DNA of 61,483 nt from an uncultured Acidobacteriaceae bacterium (GCA_903849645.1 CAINJJ010000020.1:1-61483), one strand, 5' to 3'; shown: positions 43,401 to 52,780, numbered from the stretch's first letter. Numbers and translations: made by a program. The notes: generated by a model from the sequence alone, not told the origin.

Positions 43401-45398
43401 CAGGCCCTCACCATCGACCAGGAGCAGTTGCGCGAGCTGCTTGGCGAGGCCGACCTGCGCGAACTGCTCGACGCCAACGCCATCGCCGAGGTGGAAGAGG
43501 CCGCGCAGTGCCTCCCCGAGGCTTATCGAGCCCGCTCCGCCGATGGCATGCACGACCTGCTGCTGCGCCTCGGCGACCTGACCCGCGCCGAACTCGCCCT
43601 GCGGGTGACGGACCCGACCGTCCTCGAATCGCTGGACCGCCTCGTCCGCTCTCGCCGCCTGCTCGAGCTCCGCATCGCCGGGGAGCGCCGCCTGATCGCC
43701 GCGGAAGACGCCGCCCGCTACCGCGATGCGCTGGGCATTCCCCTGCCTCCCGGTCTTGCCGGTGCGCTCCTGGAGCCGGTCGCCCACCCGGCGCTCGAGC
43801 TCGTCCGCCGCTATGCCCGCACCCATGGCCCCTTCACCCTAAGGGAGCCCGCCGAACGCTTCGCCCTCGATGCAGCCGCCGTGGAAGAAGCTCTTCGCCA
43901 GTTGGTCCACGAGGGGCGCGTACTGGAGGGCGGATTCCGCCCCGGCGGCCTGCATCGCGAGTGGTGCGACGCCGAGATACTGCGCCAGATTCGCCGCAAG
44001 TCCCTGGCCCGCCTGCGCCGCGAGGTCGAGCCAGTGGAGCAGCACACCCTGGCCCGCTTCTTGACCCACTGGCAGGGCCTGCTGACGCCGCGCCGCGGGG
44101 CCAGCCTCGACGCGCTGCTCGATGCCGTCGAGAGCCTGCAGGGCGCGCCGCTGCCCGCATCCCTGGTTGAGACCGCCATCCTGCCCGCACGCATCGCCGA
44201 CTACGCCCCCGCCGGTCTCGACACTCTCATCGCCGCCGGTGAGGTGGCCTGGGCCGGCGTCGAGCCCATTGGCGAGCGGGACGGGCGCATCGCGTTATTC
44301 CTGGCCGAGAAACTCCCCCTGCTCCTCCAGCAGCGGCCCCTCACCGAGCCCTTGACCGACATCGAAGGCAAGCTGATCGCGGTTCTGGAATCCACCGGCG
44401 CCAGCTTCTTTGACCCTCTGCATCAGGCTGTGGGCGGCGGCTACCCCGGCGAGACCATTGACGCCCTCTGGAGCCTGGTCTGGCGGGGCCTGGTCACCAA
44501 TGACTCGCTCCACGCCCTGCGCGCCTATACGACCCGCCCCGACAGCGTCCGGGCCCCCCGCCGTGTGCAGACCGGCAGCGCCTTCCGCTCCCGCCGCACC
44601 ACGCCCCCCAACGCCCAGGGCCGGTGGTCCCTGCTCCCCGTCCGTGCCGGGAAGGGAACTGAACTGCTCCAGGGCGCGCAGCCCACAGCGACGGAAACCA
44701 GCCACGCCCTCGCCCTGCAACTGCTCAACCGCTACGGCGTGCTGATGCGTGAGTCTGTCGCCGCGGAAAACGTCCCCGGCGGCTTCAGCGCCGTCTATCC
44801 GGTTCTCAAGGCCCTGGAAGAGAGCGGACGCATCCGCCGCGGCTACTTTGTGGCAGGTCTCGGCGCCACCCAGTTCGCGCTGCCCGCAGCCGTTGACTTG
44901 TTGCGCCAGTTGCGCACCGAGCCGCCCCAGGAGAAGCCGGAGTTCGTCCAGCTCGCCGCCACGGATCCCGCCAACCCCTACGGCTCCGTCCTGCGCTGGC
45001 CCGACCTGCCGGTGGCGGAGGAGGACTCCGAATCCGCGCCCCGCCTGCTCACCCGCGCCGCCTATGCCGAGGTCGTCCTGCGCAACGGCCAGCTTGTGGC
45101 CTGGCTGCGCCGCGGCAATCCCAACCTGCTCGTCTTCCTGCCTGCCGAAGATCCGGAACGCTCGCAGACCGCCGCCGGTCTGGCTCACTTTCTCTGCTCC
45201 CGCGGCCAGGACCGCCTCCGCTCCGCGGCGCATCAGGGCGTACTTATCACCACCATCAACGGCCAGCCGGTGGCCGCCCACCCCATGGCCCGCTATCTCA
45301 TGGACGCCGGCTTCCACCCCGGCCCCCTCGGCATGCACCTGCGCCGCATCCCGCTGCCCGTCGCCTACCCGGCGCCGGGCGCCCTCGACCCCCAATAG
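40494..45398 (+). CDS. lhr: Large DEAD/H-box helicase Lhr (full-length type)
   Basis: At 1634 residues this is the long Lhr form (helicase core plus Lhr-CTD). It has Walker A APTGTGKT at 54-61, DEIH at 178-181, motif III SATQRPL, and motif VI QRIGRAGHH. A winged helix and beta-barrel follow (VGELDEEMVFESHPNETFILG), then a C-terminal half found in E. coli Lhr. Lhr is a 3'-5' helicase tied to DNA repair. Two in-frame insertions stand out: residues about 233-303 and 525-537, both encoded by GGGAACAGGGATCAGGG-type simple repeats. A -10-like TATCCT lies 10 bases before the ATG. Confidence 0.93.
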   Translation: MTPLPPIPPGAPDPFSCFHPVTAAWFRAVFDAPTAPQRLGWPVIARGESALILAPTGTGKTLTAFLWCLDRLMLHPQPEDRRKGCRIVYVSPLKALAVDVERNLRSPLAGMANMARRMGVDFREPTISVRTGDTPQRERARFQRDPADILITTPESLYLLLTSQASEALRTVDTVILDEIHALVPTKRGAHLALSLERLEALTHGPLQRIGLSATQRPLEEVARFLGGVEVQGTGNRDQGTGVAAEWTDEEDAPTGAQTDPAFAGVSAIQAGPQDDAAIHDDPARLSSLTPDPCSLIPGSPAGEPRYRPVTIVNASAPKRLRLRIEVPVEDMARLGSMEEIPSGPASQMPRRVSIWNAIHPRLLEIIRERNSTILFVNSRQVAERLAGALNELAGEQIARAHHGSLAAPQRSIIEELLKAGKIRALCATSTLELGIDMGAVDLVIQIEAPPSVASGMQRIGRAGHHVDAVSEGIFFPKYRADLVACAAVTRAMHEGHIESTRYPRNPLDVLAQQLVAIVAHPPERAGNRDQGSGIRKRRGATNSANPANPAKPEVPVDFLYDLIRRAAPFAALTRASFEGVLDLLSGRYPSDEFAELRPRLTWDRIRNIVTPRDGAARLAILNAGTIPDRGLYGVFLAHSEGKAVRVGELDEEMVFESHPNETFILGASTWRIVDITHDRVLVEPAPGQPGKMPFWKGDGPGRPLEFGRRIGAMVRELRALPKAAGLARLVTEHDLDPGAAENLLQFLADQAEATGQVPDDRTVVIERCRDELGDWRVCVLTPFGSRIHIPWAMAVSARIRAAGGPEVETLWSDDGFVLRFPDTDEPPDPDWFLVESAEAQALVLRQLGSTALFAGRFREAAGRALLLPRRRADQRSPLWQLRKRSYDLLSVASRYPSFPLLLEAYRECLRDVFDMPALVETLRAIEQRQLRVHVVETRKPSPFAASLLFSYVSNFLYDGDAPLAERRAQALTIDQEQLRELLGEADLRELLDANAIAEVEEAAQCLPEAYRARSADGMHDLLLRLGDLTRAELALRVTDPTVLESLDRLVRSRRLLELRIAGERRLIAAEDAARYRDALGIPLPPGLAGALLEPVAHPALELVRRYARTHGPFTLREPAERFALDAAAVEEALRQLVHEGRVLEGGFRPGGLHREWCDAEILRQIRRKSLARLRREVEPVEQHTLARFLTHWQGLLTPRRGASLDALLDAVESLQGAPLPASLVETAILPARIADYAPAGLDTLIAAGEVAWAGVEPIGERDGRIALFLAEKLPLLLQQRPLTEPLTDIEGKLIAVLESTGASFFDPLHQAVGGGYPGETIDALWSLVWRGLVTNDSLHALRAYTTRPDSVRAPRRVQTGSAFRSRRTTPPNAQGRWSLLPVRAGKGTELLQGAQPTATETSHALALQLLNRYGVLMRESVAAENVPGGFSAVYPVLKALEESGRIRRGYFVAGLGATQFALPAAVDLLRQLRTEPPQEKPEFVQLAATDPANPYGSVLRWPDLPVAEEDSESAPRLLTRAAYAEVVLRNGQLVAWLRRGNPNLLVFLPAEDPERSQTAAGLAHFLCSRGQDRLRSAAHQGVLITTINGQPVAAHPMARYLMDAGFHPGPLGMHLRRIPLPVAYPAPGALDPQ

Positions 45399-45449
45399 AA
45401 GAGCCCTTCTCCGCAAGCCGCGAAGAAAGGCCGTTTGCTCTGCGCGCAC

Positions 45450-45914
45450 TTATTTCTTTTTGTAGTCCGCAATCACCTTGCGCGTGTCGTCGTCGGCCTT
45501 GAGCCACGTCAGCAGCTTCTCCGTTACATCCACAGTCTCTGCCTTGGAGTCCGCCGCCGGAGCCACCACGATGTCTGAAAGGTTGTCGTCCTTCTTGACC
45601 TTTTCGACGGCCGGCTTCAGCGCTTCCAGCACGTTTCGGATGGACTCGCCCTTCTCCAGCTGGTTGTGCGCCCAGACGCGCGAACTCTTCTCCAGGGAGG
45701 TCAGCTCCCTTGTCCTTTCCATGTCTTTGGCCTTCTTTGCCTTGGCCAGCTCTACGTGCATCTTGCGCACGGCGTCGTCCCACAACGAGGACCGGTAGTA
45801 GGCCACCACAATCGACACCCGGTCAAAGGTGCCGACGCGGTTCACTTCCGCCGCCGCGCCGCGCGCGCCCCACACGATCGCCGCCACCAACAGCAGGTTC
45901 ATCACTCGCTTCAT
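45450..45914 (-). CDS. Small secreted protein of unknown function
   Basis: The 154-residue product has a signal peptide (MNLLLVAAIVWGARGAAAE). The mature part is highly charged and helical (VRKMHVELAKAKKAKDMERTRELTSLEKSSRVW, then LEALKPAVEKVKKDDN), possibly coiled-coil. VNRVGTFDRVSIVVAYYRSSLWDD just after the signal resembles no family I can name. It converges with lhr and is divergent from the nei-type gene. Confidence 0.65.
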   Translation of the reverse strand: MKRVMNLLLVAAIVWGARGAAAEVNRVGTFDRVSIVVAYYRSSLWDDAVRKMHVELAKAKKAKDMERTRELTSLEKSSRVWAHNQLEKGESIRNVLEALKPAVEKVKKDDNLSDIVVAPAADSKAETVDVTEKLLTWLKADDDTRKVIADYKKK

Positions 45915-46037
45915 ACGCTGTCTTTCCCCCGGTTTTTTTGGACTGCCTCTCTATCTATACCCACCTTCCTGCCCGCGCTGTTTGCCCTTGAGCAAATAGC
46001 GATCTCGCCCCGCGCACGCGCGCCCTTTCCGCAGGTT

Positions 46038-46043
46038 TAGAAT
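46038..46043 (+). promoter_or_regulatory. -10 element of the nei-type gene, probably leaderless
   Basis: TAGAAT ends six bases before the ATG at 46050, as at nuoI and rph. No ribosome site is present. Confidence 0.4.
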
Positions 46044-46049
46044 CCCCCT

Positions 46050-46907
46050 ATGCCCGAGGGCGACACCATCTTTCGCACGGCCCGCGCGCTGGGCCGCGCC
46101 CTTGCCGGCAAGCCCGTTACTGGCTTCCGCTCCACCTACCCCTACCTCACTCGTTTCCACGACGACACGCCCCTCACCGGCCAGCTCGTCGAGTCCGTCG
46201 AATCCCGCGGCAAGTGGCTCCTCATCCATTTTTCCGGCGGCGGCACCATGGCCACCCACATGCTCATGAGCGGCAGTTGGCACATCTATCGTCACGGCGA
46301 GCGCTGGCAGCAGCCCCGCGCCAACATGCGCATTGTGCTGGAGAATGCCGACTTCATCGCCGTCGGATTTCGCGTGCCCGTGGCCCGCATGCACACCGCG
46401 CTCTCGCTGGCGCGCGACGAAAAGATTCCCCGCCCCTCGATTGACGTGCTCAGCACGGAGTTCGACCCCGCCGCCGCGGCACGCAACATCGCCGCCCATC
46501 GCGAAGAAGGCATCGCCGATGTGCTGCTGCATCAGGAAGTGATTGCCGGCGTGGGCAACGTCTTCAAGTCCGAGGTCTGCTTTGTTGCGGGGGTCCACCC
46601 GTTTTGCCCAGTGAAGTCGCTGAGCCAGGAGCAAGTCGAGTTGCTGGTGGCAGCTTCCCGCAAGCTCGTTCGCGCCAATGTGCTGGAGGACTCGGGCGAC
46701 GCCATCGTCACCTATGGCGGGAGTCACCGGCGCACCACCCATGCGACGGACCCCTCGGCCAGCCTTTGGGTCTATGGGCGCGCCGGCCAGCCCTGCCGCC
46801 GCTGCGATGCGCCTATCGAGATGCGCATGCAGGGGCCGGACGTGCGCGTCACCTTCTGGTGTCCGCGCTGCCAGGCCATGCCGGCTGAAGCTGCCGTCGA
46901 TCGCTGA
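46050..46907 (+). CDS. nei: Fpg/Nei-family DNA glycosylase (endonuclease VIII type)
   Basis: The 285-residue base-excision repair enzyme begins MPEGDTIFRTARALG. Pro2 is the Schiff-base nucleophile, Glu3 assists catalysis, and PEGDT rather than PELPE marks the Nei group. The helix-two-turn-helix has HQEVIAGVGNVFKSEVCF. A C-terminal zinc finger is complete (CRRCDAPI...FWCPRCQ). It removes oxidised pyrimidines and cuts the AP site. It is transcribed alone, convergent with the penicillin-binding protein gene. Confidence 0.92.
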   Translation: MPEGDTIFRTARALGRALAGKPVTGFRSTYPYLTRFHDDTPLTGQLVESVESRGKWLLIHFSGGGTMATHMLMSGSWHIYRHGERWQQPRANMRIVLENADFIAVGFRVPVARMHTALSLARDEKIPRPSIDVLSTEFDPAAAARNIAAHREEGIADVLLHQEVIAGVGNVFKSEVCFVAGVHPFCPVKSLSQEQVELLVAASRKLVRANVLEDSGDAIVTYGGSHRRTTHATDPSASLWVYGRAGQPCRRCDAPIEMRMQGPDVRVTFWCPRCQAMPAEAAVDR

Positions 46908-46922
46908 CGGCGCGCTCCGGCG

Positions 46923-49319
46923 TCAGTTCTTGTTGATTCCGAATATCTTCTGCAGCAGGTTGCGATGCTCGGCCGGGTGGTCGCATGTCTCGATGGGCGC
47001 TGTGCCGGCCAGGAACGCCGCATCGTAGCTCTCCGGGCAGGAGGCATCGCTCAGCAGGTTGCTCCCCTTGTCGATCTGCACAATCTCCACGCCCTCCGGT
47101 GGGTTGAAGCTGTTGGTGTCGGAGTACTGCGGCAGGGCCACGGCCTTCTTCATGAAGTCGGCCCAGATGGGCGCGGCGGCCTGCGCGCCCTGGAGCTTGA
47201 TGTCGGTGTAGTCGTCGTTGCCCACCCAGACGATGCAGAGCAGGTTGCTGGTGAAGCCGGCAAACCATGCGTCGTGGTCCGTGCCGGTCTTGCCCGCGGC
47301 CGGTGCATGGAATCCCATGTTGCGCACGCCCGCGCCGGTTCCCGAACCCGTCACGTCGCTTTGCAGCACATTCTGCATCAGGCTCAGCGTCAGGTAGGCC
47401 ACGCGCGGGTCAAGTATCTGTTTGGAGACCGGTGCATAGTCGGCAATCACGTCGCCCGTGGGCGTGCGCACGCTGGCCAGCATCCAGGGCTCGATGTGCA
47501 GACCGCCGTTGGCAAAGATGGTGTACGCGCCCGCCATGTCCAGCGGCGTTGCGTCATACGATCCGATGGCCATGGACGGCGTGCCGCGCGCGCTCTTCAC
47601 TCCCGCATCGCGGGCCAGCGCCGCCACGCGGTCAAAGCCAACCATCGAGGCCAGGCCGATGGTGGCGTTGTTGAGCGAGCGCATGAGCGCATAACGGGCG
47701 GTGACCTCGTCGTGATACTCGCCTTCAAAGTTCTTCGGGGTGTAGGCGTAAGGCGTGCCCTCGCCATAGGTGGTCTGCTGGTCCTTCAGCATCGTCACCG
47801 GCGAAAAGAGCTTGGTCTCACCCGGAAGCACGGTGCCTTCGGCCGCCGTGGCAAAGGCCGACGCGTAGACGAACGGTTTGAAGATGGATCCCGTGGGCCG
47901 CTTGGCTACCGCGTGGTTCAATTGCGAGTTGCCATAACTGCGCCCGCCCACCAGCGCCAGCACCTGCCCCGTGTGGGGATTGAGCGCCACCAGCGCCACC
48001 TGCGGATAGATGTAGGCCTGCCCCAGCTTCTTCTGGCGCGCGTGCATCCTGTCCACCTGCTCGTCCACCACGTGGATGGTCTGCTCGACCGCATTGGTGG
48101 CCTCGCGCTGCAGGTCCGGATCGAGCGAGGTATAGATGCGCAGTCCCTCGTGATTGAAATCCACCTCGCCCAGCTTCTGCAGCAGTTGATCGTGCACCAG
48201 GTCCACGAAGAACGGCGCCTCGCTGGCGTCCACGCTGCCCGCCACCAGGTGCAGCGGCTCGGCCTTGGCGCGCTCGGCCTCTTCCTTGGTCACGGCGCCC
48301 GTTTCCACCATCCCGTCCAGCACCAGGTTGCGCCGCTCGATGGTGCGGTCCGCATGGCGGAAGGGATTGAAGTAGTTTGGCCGCTGAATGATGCCCGCCA
48401 GAAACGCGCACTCGGCCAGGCTCAACTGCTTCACGTCCTTGCCAAAGTAGGCCTGCGACGCCTCGCCGAATCCGTCGATGGAAAAGCTGCCGTGCTGGCC
48501 CAGGTTGATCTGGTTGGCATACATCTCAAAGATCTGCTGCTTGTTGAAGCGATGCTCCAGTTGAAACGTGATGATGATCTCGATGACCTTGCGCTTCCAG
48601 GTCTTCTCGGGCGACAGAAAGAACCCGCGCGAAAGCTGCATGGTGAGCGTGGAGCCGCCCTGCTTCTTGTGGCCGGTAAAAACATCCTGCACTCCTGCCG
48701 AAAGCAGCCGCCAGAAGTTCACCCCGTTGTGTTCAAAGAAGCGCCTGTCTTCAATCGCCAGCACTGCATGAACCAGGTTCTGTGGAATCTCGTCATAGGT
48801 CAGCAGGCGTCGCTTGGTGCGGTTGGCGTCTTCGCTCAAGCCCGTAATCAGCAGCGGCTCCAGCTCATAGCTCGACAGCCCCTGCCCGCGCTCGTCGCTG
48901 ATGGATTCCACCACTCCGCCGCTGATGTGAATCACCGTGCTGTCCTGCGCGTGATAAGACTGCGGTCCCGGCCGCACTGTGATGCTCTGCGCTCCCTCGG
49001 CAAAGGTGCCCAGTTGCGAGAACTGCGAGGCGCCGTCCGCCGTGTAGCCGGCCTGGCGCAGCTCGTTGGCGATGAGCCGCACACTCAGCTTCTGCCCCGG
49101 CCTCACCTCGCGCGGCGCGGCAAAGATCTTGGCCGTATTGGCAAAGATCGGCTGCTTGAGCCGCTCGTCCACGATGCGCTGATATTTGAAATAGAAATAG
49201 CCGCCAACAACAAGCACCAACAGCGCCGCCGCGGCAAACGCCACCAGCACGCTGCGCACCGCCAGCGACGCCCAGGGATGACGTCCCGCAGGCCGTGCCA
49301 GCTTGATCTTCAATGCCAT
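46923..49319 (-). CDS. Class A penicillin-binding protein (PBP1B-like)
   Basis: The 798-residue bifunctional peptidoglycan synthase has a cytoplasmic tail, one membrane anchor (about 25-45, VLVAFAAAALLVLVVGGYFYF) and a UB2H-like region (about 60-150). The GT51 transglycosylase has EDRRFFEHNGVNFWRLL with the catalytic Glu, GGSTLTMQLSR and RKVIEIIITFQLE. The transpeptidase has PTGSIFKPF (SxxK Ser nucleophile), SLNNAT (SxN) and AAGKTGTDHD (KTG). It lies 79 bases downstream of proS in the same direction and may share its transcript. Confidence 0.93.
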   Translation of the reverse strand: MALKIKLARPAGRHPWASLAVRSVLVAFAAAALLVLVVGGYFYFKYQRIVDERLKQPIFANTAKIFAAPREVRPGQKLSVRLIANELRQAGYTADGASQFSQLGTFAEGAQSITVRPGPQSYHAQDSTVIHISGGVVESISDERGQGLSSYELEPLLITGLSEDANRTKRRLLTYDEIPQNLVHAVLAIEDRRFFEHNGVNFWRLLSAGVQDVFTGHKKQGGSTLTMQLSRGFFLSPEKTWKRKVIEIIITFQLEHRFNKQQIFEMYANQINLGQHGSFSIDGFGEASQAYFGKDVKQLSLAECAFLAGIIQRPNYFNPFRHADRTIERRNLVLDGMVETGAVTKEEAERAKAEPLHLVAGSVDASEAPFFVDLVHDQLLQKLGEVDFNHEGLRIYTSLDPDLQREATNAVEQTIHVVDEQVDRMHARQKKLGQAYIYPQVALVALNPHTGQVLALVGGRSYGNSQLNHAVAKRPTGSIFKPFVYASAFATAAEGTVLPGETKLFSPVTMLKDQQTTYGEGTPYAYTPKNFEGEYHDEVTARYALMRSLNNATIGLASMVGFDRVAALARDAGVKSARGTPSMAIGSYDATPLDMAGAYTIFANGGLHIEPWMLASVRTPTGDVIADYAPVSKQILDPRVAYLTLSLMQNVLQSDVTGSGTGAGVRNMGFHAPAAGKTGTDHDAWFAGFTSNLLCIVWVGNDDYTDIKLQGAQAAAPIWADFMKKAVALPQYSDTNSFNPPEGVEIVQIDKGSNLLSDASCPESYDAAFLAGTAPIETCDHPAEHRNLLQKIFGINKN

Positions 49320-49398
49320 TGAAGCTCCTCAATCATCCGAACCCTGATTAACAGCCAACCGCGCCCCGCTGCGGTTGCAAGCGGAGCCGAGCGCGAAC

Positions 49399-51192
49399 CT
49401 ACGCCCCGACGCTCGTCAGCAGTGCGTCCTCGGCCACGCGCTCTTTCACGAGCGCCACCACAGCGCCGAGCGCCACGTCCACGCTCGATGACGTGGCCCG
49501 CGTCACCAACTCCACCAGCCCGTCGGCGGCCTTCTTGCCCACGTTGATGCGGTAGGGAATGCCCACCAGGTCGGCGTCCTTGAACTTCACGCCGGCCCGT
49601 TCGTCGCGGTCGTCCAGCAGCACGTCCAGCCCTGCCGCTTCCAGTTCCTCGGCCAGCTTTTTGCCCGCCTCCGCCAGCGCTGCGTCGGCAATGTTGGTCA
49701 CCGACACCACCACTGTGAACGGCGCAATCGAAGCCGGCAGCCAGAAGCCGTTCTTGTCGTTCGACTGCTCGATGGCCGCCGTCAAAATGCGCTCGATGCC
49801 GATGCCGTAGCTGCCCATGATCGGCGTGATCTCCTTGCCGTTCACATCCAGCACCCGCGCGCCCATGGCTTCGGAGTACTTGTAGCCCAGCTTGAAGATG
49901 TGGCCGATCTCCACCGCTTTGCCCACCACCAGCTTGCCCGCGCATCCGGGCTGCGGGCAGTTCTCGCCTTCGTTCACGCTGCGGATATCGGCCGCCAGCG
50001 TCCAGGTGAAGTCGCGCCCCGGCGTCACGTTGTGCAGGTGATAGTCCAGTTGGTTGGCGCCCGCCACCAGGTTCTTGCGGCCTTCGAGCGACGTGTCCAC
50101 AACCACGGTCAGCCCGTCTTCCAGCGGCTTGGCGTTCGGCTTGAGGCCCACCGGGCCCAGGAAGCCCGCGGGTCCGTTGAAATACTGCGCCAGCTCCTCG
50201 GCCTGCATCGTCCGCAGGTCCGCTCCGCCTACCGCGCCCAGCAGCTTGGTCTCGTTCACCTGGTGATCGCCGCGCAAAAACGCCGCCACGCCGTGCCATG
50301 TATCGGGCTTGCCCGCAGCGCCGCGCTTCATCGCCATGTAGGCCACGCACTTGATGTCCGATGCCGGCGAAATCTTGAAGAACTCCGCCACATCGGCAAT
50401 TGCCCCGCAACCCGGCGTGTGCACCAGCTCCGGCGTGCCGTCTCCGGTCGGCTCCATCTCCACCACCGGCTCCAGCAGGGACGTGCCTTTTTCGAGATTT
50501 GCCGCATAGCCGCACACCGGGCAGCTCGCGATCAGGTCCTCGCCGGCGTCCGTGTAGACCATGAACTCCTGCGACTGCGAGCCGCCCATGGAGCCGGAGT
50601 CCGCCTCAACCGCTACAAACTTCAGCCCGCAGCGCGAAAAGATCTTGCGGTACACCGCGTCGTGCAGGTCAAAGCTCTTGTCGAGGCCGGCCTTGTCGAT
50701 GTCGAACGAGTAGCTGTCCTTCATGGTGAACTGCCGCACCCGCAGCAGCCCCGACTTGGGCCGCGGCTCGTCGCGAAACTTGGTCTGGATCTGGTACCAG
50801 ATCTGGGGCAACTGCTTGTAGCTGCGCAGTTCGTTGCGCGCAATCGAGGTCATGATCTCCTCGTGCGTCATGCCCAGGCACAGGTCAGCGCCCTTGCGGT
50901 CCTTGAGGCGGAACATGTTGTCGCCCATGCCCGTCCAGCGGCCGCTCTGCTCCCACACCTCGCGCGGATTGAGCGCGGGCAGGAAAAACTCCTGGCCAAT
51001 CTGGTCCATCTCCTCGCGCACAATGCCGATGATCTTGTTCAGCGCGCGCTGGCCGAGAAAGAGGTAGCTGTAAATGCCCGCGCCCAGTTGGCGGATGTAG
51101 CCGGAGCGGACCAGAAAGCGGTGGCTGGCCACTTCGGCGTCTGCCGGGGCCTCGCGAAGAGTGGGAATAAAGAGCTTGGACCAGCGTTGCAT
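49399..51192 (-). CDS. proS: Prolyl-tRNA synthetase (bacterial type with editing domain)
   Basis: The 597-residue class II synthetase has motif 1 near [21 protein letters not shown]. Motif 2 is [22 protein letters not shown] and motif 3 is [17 protein letters not shown]. An INS editing domain lies between motifs 2 and 3 (about 225-410, including [12 protein letters not shown] and the [21 protein letters not shown] stretch). The anticodon-binding domain ([23 protein letters not shown]) ends the chain. The length is close to the usual 570-600. Confidence 0.96.
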   Translation of the reverse strand: MQRWSKLFIPTLREAPADAEVASHRFLVRSGYIRQLGAGIYSYLFLGQRALNKIIGIVREEMDQIGQEFFLPALNPREVWEQSGRWTGMGDNMFRLKDRKGADLCLGMTHEEIMTSIARNELRSYKQLPQIWYQIQTKFRDEPRPKSGLLRVRQFTMKDSYSFDIDKAGLDKSFDLHDAVYRKIFSRCGLKFVAVEADSGSMGGSQSQEFMVYTDAGEDLIASCPVCGYAANLEKGTSLLEPVVEMEPTGDGTPELVHTPGCGAIADVAEFFKISPASDIKCVAYMAMKRGAAGKPDTWHGVAAFLRGDHQVNETKLLGAVGGADLRTMQAEELAQYFNGPAGFLGPVGLKPNAKPLEDGLTVVVDTSLEGRKNLVAGANQLDYHLHNVTPGRDFTWTLAADIRSVNEGENCPQPGCAGKLVVGKAVEIGHIFKLGYKYSEAMGARVLDVNGKEITPIMGSYGIGIERILTAAIEQSNDKNGFWLPASIAPFTVVVSVTNIADAALAEAGKKLAEELEAAGLDVLLDDRDERAGVKFKDADLVGIPYRINVGKKAADGLVELVTRATSSSVDVALGAVVALVKERVAEDALLTSVGA

Positions 51193-51290
51193 AGAGATGA
51201 GGATTTACTTTCCCGCCGGACAGGCCGGCGCAGGACGTTGAACGATCCTGTCCATTCTAAATGTTCCGGTCAGACGGGCAGCCGGACCTG

Positions 51291-52145
51291 TCAGCCGTCC
51301 AGTCCGGCGGCCTTGGTCACAATGCGCTCAAAGACGCTCCACGGCAGCAACCGGCGCAGCCAGAGGCCCAGCTTTATATCGCTGCCCACCACTGTGCGCA
51401 GGCGGGGGTGAGATGTTTCGAGCAGGTTGGCAATGGCGGCGGCCACAATCTGCGGATTGGCCTTTTTATTCGTGTTGGCATCCATGCGGCTGCGCCAGCG
51501 GGCCACCCTCGCCGCATTGGGAGACTGTGTATCCCGGGTTCCCGTCGACAAGAGCGCGTTGCGAGTCCAGATGTCGGTCTCAAACGATCCCGGCTCGACC
51601 AGCGCCACCTGAATCCCCACCGCCTTCATCTCCAGGCGCAGCGTCTCGGTCCAGCCCTCCAGCGCAAACTTCGAGGCCACATAGCTGCCGACGCCGGGAA
51701 ACCCCATCCGACCCGAGCCGGACGTAACCATCACGATATGTCCGTGGCCCTGCCGCCGGAGCTGGGGCAGAAAGGCCCGCGTCACCGCTGCCGCGCCAAA
51801 GAAGTTGGTGTCGAACTGGCGGCGCAACTCGGCATCCGAGACATCCTCGGCAAAGCCCGCCATCGCAAACCCGGCGTTGTTCACCACTGCATGGAGCGCA
51901 ACCGGCCGCGCCGCAATCGATGCGGCCAACTCGGCAATCTGCACGTTATCAGTTACGTCCAGCGCCAGAAACTCGATTCGCTCCAGCACGCCGGCCTCGC
52001 GCGCCGCCGCCTCCAGCTTTTCACGCCGCGCAAGATCCCGCATCGTGGCCAGCACCCGCCACCCGCGCCGGGCCAGGGTGATAGTCGTCAACAGGCCGAA
52101 GCCGCTGGAGGCGCCGGTGATGAGGGCGGTGCGTTCTGAGAGCAT
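51291..52145 (-). CDS. Short-chain dehydrogenase/reductase
   Basis: The 284-residue NAD(P)-dependent oxidoreductase has the Rossmann signature TGASSGFG at 10-17, NNAG near 90, and the catalytic Ser-Tyr-Lys (SGSGRMGFPGVGSYVASKFA, YVASK). An Arg pair after the first strand (MRDLARREK) suggests preference for NADP. The C-terminal extension (about 225-284) ends with LWLRRLLPWSVFERIVTKAAG. Substrate cannot be predicted. GGAG lies upstream of the ATG. Confidence 0.88.
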   Translation of the reverse strand: MLSERTALITGASSGFGLLTTITLARRGWRVLATMRDLARREKLEAAAREAGVLERIEFLALDVTDNVQIAELAASIAARPVALHAVVNNAGFAMAGFAEDVSDAELRRQFDTNFFGAAAVTRAFLPQLRRQGHGHIVMVTSGSGRMGFPGVGSYVASKFALEGWTETLRLEMKAVGIQVALVEPGSFETDIWTRNALLSTGTRDTQSPNAARVARWRSRMDANTNKKANPQIVAAAIANLLETSHPRLRTVVGSDIKLGLWLRRLLPWSVFERIVTKAAGLDG

Positions 52146-52160
52146 CGCAGTCTCCGTTCC

Positions 52161-52445
52161 CTAAAATGACTTTGGCCAATTCTGTCGCCCATGCAGAACA
52201 GCAGCAATCTCGACCTGATCGCCCCTGACTCTGTACGCCGCGATGTAGGCGGTGCCAGGGATTACGAGTTCCCGTGTCCTGGGTACTCGCCCGGCTCTAC
52301 CGGACATCGGGAAATCCGCCAGGCGTGCTGCGGCTCCTATGATTCTTGCCGCGACTTTGCCAGCAGACGCCGGGCTGTCCCTCGCAATGTATTCCCGAAT
52401 TGATTTTAAGTCGGCAACCGCGGTGGGAGACCAGCGAATATTCAC
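52161..52445 (-). CDS. RelE/ParE-family toxin
   Basis: The 94-residue toxin has the ParE fold: MNIRWSPTAVADLKSIREYIARDSP, then ARIIGAAARLADFPMSGRAGRVPRTRELVIPGTAYIAAYRVRGDQVEIAAVLHGRQNWP. ParE members poison DNA gyrase, RelE members cut ribosomal mRNA; the sequence looks ParE-like. Its ATG overlaps the antitoxin stop (ATGA). Confidence 0.9.
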   Translation of the reverse strand: MNIRWSPTAVADLKSIREYIARDSPASAGKVAARIIGAAARLADFPMSGRAGRVPRTRELVIPGTAYIAAYRVRGDQVEIAAVLHGRQNWPKSF

Positions 52446-52714
52446 TGCGGAGCGGGCAATTCGTTCTCTGTGCCCCAGCTATCCAGCCACTCCATCACGC
52501 GTTCATTCGAGATTCCCTGACCCGCTTCCAACTCAGCCAGACCCGCGCGAATGTGCTGGTGCTCTCGGCTATCAGGCGAAACCAGCGAGATGGTGCCGTC
52601 CCCGTTCGAAACCCACTCTACCGGCTCGCCGACAGGCAATGCCGCCTGGGCCACCAACTCTGCGGGTATCTCGACCGACAGGGTATTACCCACACGAACG
52701 ATTCGAGTTGTCAT
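52442..52714 (-). CDS. Mosaic antitoxin: AbrB/MazE-type DNA-binding end, ParD-type tail
   Basis: The 90-residue product starts at 52714 with AGGAG seven bases upstream. Residues 1-50 (TTRIVRVGNTLSVEIPAELV, PVGEPVEWVSNGDGTISLV) are a swapped-hairpin AbrB/MazE fold. The tail, LAELEAGQGISNERVMEWLDSWGTENELP, matches the toxin-binding tail seen in antitoxins that pair with ParE. So the DNA-binding end and the neutralising end appear to come from different antitoxin families. The gene overlaps the toxin gene by four bases. Confidence 0.8.
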   Translation of the reverse strand: MTTRIVRVGNTLSVEIPAELVAQAALPVGEPVEWVSNGDGTISLVSPDSREHQHIRAGLAELEAGQGISNERVMEWLDSWGTENELPAPQ

Positions 52715-52780
52715 TGGCAAGCTCCTGGCAAAATCATACCGCGAATCGGGTTTAGTGTAAGCGTTCGTTCCAAAAGCTTG

